NCBI RefSeq assembly: GCF_050633125.1
Contig: NZ_JBOEFX010000018.1
Location: 147,409 to 211,408, forward strand
Reading direction: 5' to 3'
DNA: 64,000 bases
From: Lewinella sp050633125
Lineage (GTDB): Bacteria; Bacteroidota; Bacteroidia; Chitinophagales; Saprospiraceae
In this document: piece after piece, positions 58,461 to 64,000 of the stretch
Position numbering within the stretch: position 1 is the first letter of the stretch
Layout: each line of letters begins with the position of its first letter
The notes under the pieces: model-generated
The model's database searches: none
What the model saw: the letters and a program-made list of their open reading frames with translations, nothing else
Told to the model about the DNA's origin: nothing
Made by a program: the position numbers and the translations under genes

Positions 58461-59789
58461 ATGAACACCAAGATTAGCATTTTAGGATTATTGTTTGTTA
58501 TCACCCTATTAATTGCTTCTGGATGCTGCGAAGATGATGAAGCTTTAATACAGCCTTCAATAGTAAAGAATTTGACTTTGGAGATTGCAAATCGCACATC
58601 AATTAGTGACGAAAACCATCAAGAAGCTTTATTGCTGTCCAGAAGTAATGGCGAAATCATTTTCATCAAAAAAATAGAACAAGACGAAATTGTTGAATAT
58701 GAATTCTTGGGGAGTGATGGGGAAGTTTTTAACCTGTTTTGGTTGCAATCAAATTCATCTGACCAGAATACTGATCGTCTACTAATAAATTCCTTTTTAG
58801 ATATAGAAGTCGGCAATAGTGAAAATTGGAAATTTTCAGTGGAGCCCGAGCCAGTAGTTAATGTTACACCTCAGGCGTTAGCCATATCGATTACGACCGG
58901 AACATCAGCAATAAAATATCTAAACATTATTCAACCCGGGCACCCGTCTCCTTATCGCACGGTAAATCCATCTCAGGAATTTTTGCAAAATATATTCCTA
59001 TACACAAGTTATCCGTCAGAAAAGATCATCCTTCAGGTGAAGGAGGAAAATTCAAATATTTGGAAAGGTTTCGTCCTTCAGTATGAAGAAGGAGAAGCTA
59101 CGGACATTGATTTGAATATCAATGAATTTATCCCAATGAGCTTAGAATCAATTGAAGTAGAACCTGATGTCGATGTGGCGGCAGTAATCGCAGGTAGAGA
59201 TACGGAAGGGTTTAATACTTGGTGGCTGGGGGAATCATGGACAATAAAACACTATGGGGCAGATACAGGAATTGCTGATAATGAGTACCTTCTCATGGAT
59301 TATGGTTTTAATAACTATTATTCTTCCATCCGACTAAGAAGAGGAAATGAGATTCACCAATTATTAAGATCAGGAAGTGAGATTCCAGCAAGTTTTTTGA
59401 CCGCACCAATTGATGTAAACTTTCAAGGTAACAACTTAATGGATTTTCAAGTTGAGAGTACTGACCAAAATACTTTCTTTAAATCCAAATGGATTTATTC
59501 AGGGGTAGACTCGCAGCAATCAAGAGCAATTGAAATTCTATGGAGCATAGAAGGTCGTATCGGGGAACATTATAAGCTGCCAGAAATAAGGGATTGCTTA
59601 TCACTGGTCGTTCCAGCTGATATATCCACAGCTGATTTCGAGATAAGTAGTTTAGGAGAAGAAGAAGTCAATAATTATTTTACTGATCAAGGTTGGTTTA
59701 AGTATCTTTTTAAAGAAGATGATAGTTATTTACCTTATAGTCAGTGGCTAGCAGGGGACGGAGTAATCTATAGGGGCTACGAATATTAA
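58461..59789 (+). CDS. Hypothetical lipoprotein
   Basis: 442 residues. The lipobox IASGC (Cys22) is followed by an acidic CEDDEAL stretch that favours surface export in Bacteroidota. The remainder is beta-rich with no recognised motif. Aromatic-rich segments (FNTWWLGESWTIKHYG, NYFTDQGWFKYLFKEDD) occur in the second half. Function unknown. It has low GC like its neighbours from 53 to 60 kb. Confidence 0.65.
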   Translation: MNTKISILGLLFVITLLIASGCCEDDEALIQPSIVKNLTLEIANRTSISDENHQEALLLSRSNGEIIFIKKIEQDEIVEYEFLGSDGEVFNLFWLQSNSSDQNTDRLLINSFLDIEVGNSENWKFSVEPEPVVNVTPQALAISITTGTSAIKYLNIIQPGHPSPYRTVNPSQEFLQNIFLYTSYPSEKIILQVKEENSNIWKGFVLQYEEGEATDIDLNINEFIPMSLESIEVEPDVDVAAVIAGRDTEGFNTWWLGESWTIKHYGADTGIADNEYLLMDYGFNNYYSSIRLRRGNEIHQLLRSGSEIPASFLTAPIDVNFQGNNLMDFQVESTDQNTFFKSKWIYSGVDSQQSRAIEILWSIEGRIGEHYKLPEIRDCLSLVVPADISTADFEISSLGEEEVNNYFTDQGWFKYLFKEDDSYLPYSQWLAGDGVIYRGYEY

Positions 59790-59888
59790 ACGTCGTTTAG
59801 AAAGTCCCTTGACGCTCTACAAGAGGCAATTACATAGCCCGGTATTCCTCTTCAACTGTTGCTCATTGGCGCAAATGGAAAGCCATAA

Positions 59889-60029
59889 TGTGATTTTCAC
59901 TTGAATAGAGAATGTGAATTAGCTGGTTTCTATGGGATGAGGAAGCATTTTAAAGTACTGGGGTTACATGTTGATAAGCCGAAAGATTTTAAAGGAGCAT
60001 TAGAAAATGCCTTCATTCAAATAGACTAA
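59889..60029 (+). pseudogene. Short C-terminal remnant, possibly of a TPP-dependent enzyme
   Basis: The open frame ends GMRKHFKVLGLHVDKPKDF, then KGALENAFIQID and a stop. The pattern F--LG--VDKP-D---ALE-AF resembles the end of thiamine-diphosphate enzymes such as acetolactate synthase. There is no start or upstream domain, so it looks like a truncated fragment. The assignment is weak. Confidence 0.25.
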
Positions 60030-60052
60030 GAGCTTGTTTGTCGAGTAATTTT

Positions 60053-60496
60053 CTACTCATTATTCGTCCACTCATAAAAATTACTCCCTTCATTCTGCTG
60101 AAAGCCAGCCCGTGGGTAGAGGCGATTACCAATGGTATTGCTCTTTTCTGTTTCTAACATCACGCCACAAGCCCTGGTTTCGCGGCAATGTTTCTTAGTT
60201 TGATCAAGCAACTGGAGAGAAAGACCCTGGCCGCGCTGTGCCGGGTGCACAAAAAGATCATTGAGCAACCACAGGCGGCGCATGCGGGTAGAAGAAAAAA
60301 TAGGATAAAGCTGAGTGAACCCCACCAGTTCTCCTGCTATTTCGGCCACATAAATAACGGAATCCCCCAAAGTAAGCCTATCCTTCAAAAACTGTTCAGC
60401 AGCAGGTATATCGGAATCTTTGCGATAGAAGACACGGTATTGGTCAAAAAGATTGGCCAATGCAGAGAGGTCGGATAAAGTAGCGGATCGAATCAT
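60053..60496 (-). CDS. GNAT N-acetyltransferase
   Basis: 147 residues spanning a full GNAT fold: IRSATLSDLSALANLFDQYR at the N-terminus, beta-4 LNDLFVHPAQRGQGLSLQLLDQTKK with the acetyl-CoA loop QRGQGLS, and GVMLETEKSNTIGNRLYPRAGF. It acetylates an unknown amine. Single gene, with a -7-like TATACTTG just before its ATG. Confidence 0.88.
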   Translation of the reverse strand: MIRSATLSDLSALANLFDQYRVFYRKDSDIPAAEQFLKDRLTLGDSVIYVAEIAGELVGFTQLYPIFSSTRMRRLWLLNDLFVHPAQRGQGLSLQLLDQTKKHCRETRACGVMLETEKSNTIGNRLYPRAGFQQNEGSNFYEWTNNE

Positions 60497-60518
60497 TACA
60501 AGTATATTAAAATGAATC

Positions 60519-60550
60519 TCCCCAACTTTACGATTTGCAAAATTGGGGAG
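60519..60550 (-). terminator. Hairpin between WD40 and acetyltransferase genes
   Basis: CTCCCCAA (60519-60526) and TTGGGGAG (60543-60550) form an 8-bp stem. On the minus strand it is followed by an AT-rich stretch. It may end transcription of the WD40 gene, but it overlaps the likely promoter of the acetyltransferase gene. Confidence 0.45.
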
Positions 60551-60670
60551 ACCATTGATTGAAAATATTAAGGGAACTTTCAGGGAAAGCTCGTAGAAAG
60601 AGACGGGCTACCTCGTGTTGAGGTTAACAAAGTCCCTAGACCTAGTACCGTGAGGCAAACCTCACATTAA

Positions 60671-63064
60671 TTACTCTCCCGCCGCCGCAGAAAAAGCTTT
60701 GGCCATTTTTTCGTCGGCAGCTTTGGCTGCTGTATCCACCTGAGCCGCTGCCCGGGTTTCATAGTAATTGGCAATGGCCGTCAGTATTCCAGAATCACCA
60801 CCTGCTTTAAGTTTTGTAGCGGTAGCCGCATCATTAAGGAAAATCTTTTCCAGCTGGTAACGCAGCACATCGTTCTCTGAAAAGAGGTTCTCGTATTGTT
60901 CTGTGGCAATGTTTTTACGTAGCTCAGAAGGAGGAAGAAGTACCTTGCCAGGAGCACCAGGCAGATAGAATCCGTTTCCTTCGGTAGACCATACCAGCGA
61001 TTTGGGAGAACCATCCGTAATGGGCAATAAGGCGATTAGTTGCTGCTTGCTAACATCCCAGATACCCATATTGCCATCGGCACCTTGAGAAATAAGATAT
61101 TGTTGGTCAGGTGACCATTCCAGGCTGACAACTTGGGCTTCGTGCCCTTGCAGAAGCCCACTGGATTTACCAGAAAGCGTAATGTAGGCACCTTTTACTT
61201 TTGCTGTTGTACCACTATTGTTATTTGCTTCCAAGCCCGAAACGTTGTCGATGGACGCTAGCCCGGTGGTAGGTGCCCACTGCATGAGACTACCATCTCT
61301 GTTCTGTACCTGGAGTTGTTGGTCACCAGTCCAATTCATAGAACCTGGCAGGGTTGGCTCACCACTAGTGAAAAGGAGTTCATTGTTGTTGGCATCCCAG
61401 AGGAAAAGGTATTCTTCAGAACTTTGGGCAGCAAGATAGCGTTGGTCGGGTGACCATTTTACGGCAAGTAAATAAGAGCCTATATTTTCGGTTGTACCCA
61501 GTTCATCGCCAGTAGCTGTATCCCAAAAACGCAGTAAGCCATCATCGCCAGCAGATACAAGCACTTTGCCATCCGGCGAAAAGTCAACATCACGTACCCA
61601 GTCCGTATGGCCGCTCAGGAAGTGTTGCATTTCACCAGTGTGTGCATCCCAGATACCTACCATTTGATCATCAGATGCAGTAGCGATGAGGTTGCCGTCA
61701 GCGGACCAGGCGATATTGCGAATCCAATCGCTGTGTTCGTTGATAGTGAATACGGAGTTGCCAGCCTCCATGTCAACAACTTGTAAGTTATATTCCGCAT
61801 CAATAATCCCGAGGTAATCACCAGAGGGTGATGAGTGCAACTGGAAAGCGGTAGGTAGCAAGCTGGCCAATAAAGTTTCCAGCGGATTGTTGATGCCGTC
61901 AGAAGACTGCCCCATATTGCCATCTGGCATAAGGCGGGCAATAGGTGCTGATGTTCCTAATTCATAAATAGCTAACTCGTAGGCACTGATCGCCAAAAAA
62001 CGATCTCCTTTAGGGGCATAGTCGACATCGGCCCATGAGGTCTCTGGCTCAACAGAGTTGAAAAACATCTGATCCCCACTACGAATAGTATGAATGATGA
62101 TAGTACCGCTATTATCAGCGGTAGCCAACATCTTTCCATTAGGTGACCAATCAAGGCCCATTACCCAGTTTTCGTGGCCTGTGAAACTACGATCTGGAAT
62201 GTTGTCAGTGGCTGGGTCGTAAAGATAGATGTTCAGGTCATCTGAGCAACTCACCAGTGCATTGCCCGATGGGGCAAAAGCAGCATCACGGCAATAATCA
62301 TCATGAGAGCGATGTGTTTTAATAAGGTTTCCTTCCGTGACAGACCAAACCGTAACCGTTGTATCATCACTAGCAGCTGCGACCATTTTTCCATCAGCGG
62401 ACCAAGAGATATTTCTAATCCAGTCAGTATGCGAAGAAAAACTTCGTAACTGTTCCGTAGAGTTTACATCGTAAATAAAGATGATGTTTTCATCACCTCC
62501 AGCGGCCAATTTGCTTCCGTCAGGCGACCAGGCAACGGCGCGGAGATAATCATCGTGCTGCCATTGTTGGGTTATTTCCCGGGTGCTGATGTTGAAAATT
62601 CCTAAAATACCGTCAGTTGTACCAAAGGCAATATTTTTCCCATCGGGGGACCAGTTAAGGGCAAGAACATCTCCTCCAAAAACTACAGGGAATTCTTCAA
62701 ATTTCCCTGTCGAACTAGCCTCATACAAGCGGATATTTCCACCGGCCATAGCTGCTACTATTTGATTGCCATTGGGCGACCATTCTGCATCATTAAAGGT
62801 GTTTTCGGTGTAGTCGCCTTCATACATATCGTACTCAGAGGTCGAGTAATAAGTTTCATAAAGGAGACGCTGGAGGTCAGCATTATCAGCGGCAAGGAAG
62901 TCGTACCCTAATAACGCTAAGCCTAGCGCTTTAGATCTTCCATCGTTTTCTGCTGCCTTCTTTACTTGTGTTTTGAGTTGTTCTATTTGTAATGCTAAAG
63001 GCTGTGCGTAAGCCTGAACAAAAAAGAGACTTAAGCTAAGAGCTAATAAGGTTTTTTTCAACAT
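60671..63064 (-). CDS. Exported WD40-repeat protein (two propellers)
   Basis: 797 residues. After a signal peptide (MLKKTLLALSLSLFFVQAYA) and a short helical part, WD40 repeats run from about residue 85 to 690. Many carry the W(S)PDG...IAxxxxDxxxxxWD pattern (VAWSPDGSKLAAGGDENIIFIYD, ISWSADGKMVAAASDDTTVTVWS, VDFSPDGKVLVSAGDDGLLRFWD). The count is about 12-14, enough for two seven-bladed propellers. The C-terminal 100 residues are helical and Ala-rich. Most WD40 proteins are cytoplasmic; an exported one suggests an envelope scaffold. Function unknown. Confidence 0.85.
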   Translation of the reverse strand: MLKKTLLALSLSLFFVQAYAQPLALQIEQLKTQVKKAAENDGRSKALGLALLGYDFLAADNADLQRLLYETYYSTSEYDMYEGDYTENTFNDAEWSPNGNQIVAAMAGGNIRLYEASSTGKFEEFPVVFGGDVLALNWSPDGKNIAFGTTDGILGIFNISTREITQQWQHDDYLRAVAWSPDGSKLAAGGDENIIFIYDVNSTEQLRSFSSHTDWIRNISWSADGKMVAAASDDTTVTVWSVTEGNLIKTHRSHDDYCRDAAFAPSGNALVSCSDDLNIYLYDPATDNIPDRSFTGHENWVMGLDWSPNGKMLATADNSGTIIIHTIRSGDQMFFNSVEPETSWADVDYAPKGDRFLAISAYELAIYELGTSAPIARLMPDGNMGQSSDGINNPLETLLASLLPTAFQLHSSPSGDYLGIIDAEYNLQVVDMEAGNSVFTINEHSDWIRNIAWSADGNLIATASDDQMVGIWDAHTGEMQHFLSGHTDWVRDVDFSPDGKVLVSAGDDGLLRFWDTATGDELGTTENIGSYLLAVKWSPDQRYLAAQSSEEYLFLWDANNNELLFTSGEPTLPGSMNWTGDQQLQVQNRDGSLMQWAPTTGLASIDNVSGLEANNNSGTTAKVKGAYITLSGKSSGLLQGHEAQVVSLEWSPDQQYLISQGADGNMGIWDVSKQQLIALLPITDGSPKSLVWSTEGNGFYLPGAPGKVLLPPSELRKNIATEQYENLFSENDVLRYQLEKIFLNDAATATKLKAGGDSGILTAIANYYETRAAAQVDTAAKAADEKMAKAFSAAAGE

Positions 63065-63150
63065 GTTGGTTTAATTGCTTGACAAATAAAAAGGAGCAGG
63101 TCGGCGAAAAGTATGTAAATGAGATACTCCTTGTGTTAAGAAAGAATAAG

Positions 63151-63297
63151 AGACAACACAAAAATAAGTTGAGGCTTCGTTTTTCAAATAGACGGCTAAG
63201 TGGTTTATTTAAAGCGTGTTGGCTATTTGGAGAACTCAGAGACCTCGCAGAATCAGCGAAGCTAACTGAGGCTTAACTTTTTTTTGCGTAATCTAAG
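63151..63297 (+). repeat. Degenerate copy of the palindromic repeat (upstream of class II aldolase gene)
   Basis: ACAACACAAAAATAAG, GGCTTCGTTTTTCAAATAG, a loop containing GGTTTATTTAAAGCG, GGCTATTTGGAGAACTC, and finally CTTTTTTTTGCGTAATC follow the family order with many substitutions and an extra 30 bp near the right end. It again ends before a start codon in the same direction. Confidence 0.65.
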
Positions 63298-63360
63298 GTC
63301 TCTTCTGAAATGAAATTTTCTGCTCATTTATTTCAAAAGGGCCTTAGATTTATTAATTAT

Positions 63361-63999
63361 ATGGCTAAAATAAGAATAATGGATGAAGGGTATATAAAAT
63401 TTCAGCCGATTTGGACAAAAACACAAGCCTTTTCTGTAAGTGGATTTCATGACTTGTTGAAGTACCGCCAAAAGTGCTATGACCGAGAATGGATTGGCGT
63501 GTACCCTGATGGAATAGGTTTTGGTAATATTTCGGAACGTATTGATGGTGGGAAAGCATTTTTTATCAGTGGTTCTGCTACGGGGAGCATCTCGATCCTG
63601 GGGCCTGAACAAGTGGCTAAAGTGACTGCAGTGACAGCTGCAGAAAACAAGCTATGGTGCAGCGGGCCCGTACTTGCTTCATCAGAAAGTATGAGCCACG
63701 CAGTGATCTACGAGCAGCTCCCTTGGGTGAATGGTGTTATCCATATTCACCATTTGGGATTATGGCAACACCTTTTGCATAAAGTACCTACCACCCCTGC
63801 TGATGCGCCTTACGGGTCTCCTGAAATGGTGGCTGGTATTGCTCATCTTCTTGAAACCACTGATCTACCCACACGAAGACTCTTTGTTATGGAAGGACAT
63901 GAAGAGGGTATTTTCGCTTTTGGCAAAGATTTGGAAGAGGCGTTTGGGGTATTGGTTAGAGGGAATAGAGATCGCTCTTTTTCTGGTGTAACTGCATGA
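63361..63999 (+). CDS. Class II aldolase/adducin family protein
   Basis: About 212 residues. Class II aldolase features: GVYPDGIGFGNISERI near the N-terminus (substrate loop), FFISGSATGS (phosphate-binding), a Ser-Met-Ser-His segment in the acidic-residue position, and metal-binding HIHH (VNGVIHIHHLGLWQHLL). A further His is in VMEGHEEG. Members cleave or isomerise sugar phosphates with zinc. The start is uncertain: the open frame begins at 63310, but ATG 63361 or 63379 (MDEGYIKF) fits the family better. The stop ends one base before the window edge. Confidence 0.78.
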   Translation: MAKIRIMDEGYIKFQPIWTKTQAFSVSGFHDLLKYRQKCYDREWIGVYPDGIGFGNISERIDGGKAFFISGSATGSISILGPEQVAKVTAVTAAENKLWCSGPVLASSESMSHAVIYEQLPWVNGVIHIHHLGLWQHLLHKVPTTPADAPYGSPEMVAGIAHLLETTDLPTRRLFVMEGHEEGIFAFGKDLEEAFGVLVRGNRDRSFSGVTA

Positions 64000-64000
64000 A

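Overview
The window looks like a chromosomal contig from a Bacteroidota bacterium, most likely of the Saprospiria/Lewinella type. The evidence is: (i) two secreted proteins ending in type IX secretion sorting domains (39658-41874 and 51389-53203); (ii) many short-leader lipoproteins; (iii) several upstream regions carrying the Bacteroidota -7 box TAnnTTTG, two of them with a correctly spaced TTG/TTTG; (iv) few Shine-Dalgarno sequences. The taxonomic depth is an inference. Three runs of N (18357-18360, 24061-24181, 31026-31027) show a draft assembly. I saw no tRNA, rRNA, CRISPR array, transposase or phage gene.

Layout. 0.1-0.9 kb: an ATP-grasp protein. 1.1-8.4 kb (minus strand): a complete TetR-TolC-HlyD-ABC-ABC-permease-permease drug efflux operon (CecR/YbhGFSR type), bracketed by inverted copies of a GC-rich repeat. 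8.8-10 kb: an SDR protein and a PaiA-like acetyltransferase. 10.2-15 kb: a sterol-desaturase-family protein, a SorAB sulfite dehydrogenase, a DUF3365 haem lipoprotein and a DsbA-like protein. 15.3-19.3 kb: lipase, membrane protein, haloalkane-dehalogenase-like hydrolase, TPR protein. 19.3-22.9 kb: ergothioneine genes egtB-egtD, followed by a coupled AraC regulator, with a DUF427 gene upstream. 23-27.4 kb: aldo/keto reductase, AI-2E-type permease, DoxX-like protein, FMN reductase. 27.6-39.6 kb: priA, gcvP, an outer-membrane barrel, a PIG-L deacetylase, an ALDH7 dehydrogenase and a yqeY homologue. 39.7-49.6 kb: a T9SS serine hydrolase, pdxA-lspA, two ArsR-type regulators, an MGMT-like protein, and an operon of a TrpF-like pseudoenzyme, trkH and mtnA. 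49.6-64 kb: large surface proteins, an M48 protease with a barrel partner, lipoproteins, a secreted WD40 protein and a class II aldolase.

Most genes are ordinary metabolism, transport and surface functions. The least ordinary content is non-coding. Several unrelated families of palindromic repeats fill intergenic gaps. The clearest is a family of about 125 bp, mostly self-complementary, with five full-length copies at four loci, one shortened derivative and one degenerate copy. Outside the egtB site it ends in TGCGCAATA just before a start codon, in the same orientation as the gene. Other noteworthy points: the efflux pump has two ATPase subunits with complementary degenerate motifs; the TrpF-like protein coupled to trkH has lost both catalytic residues; the FMN reductase leader is duplicated and includes a decoy start codon.
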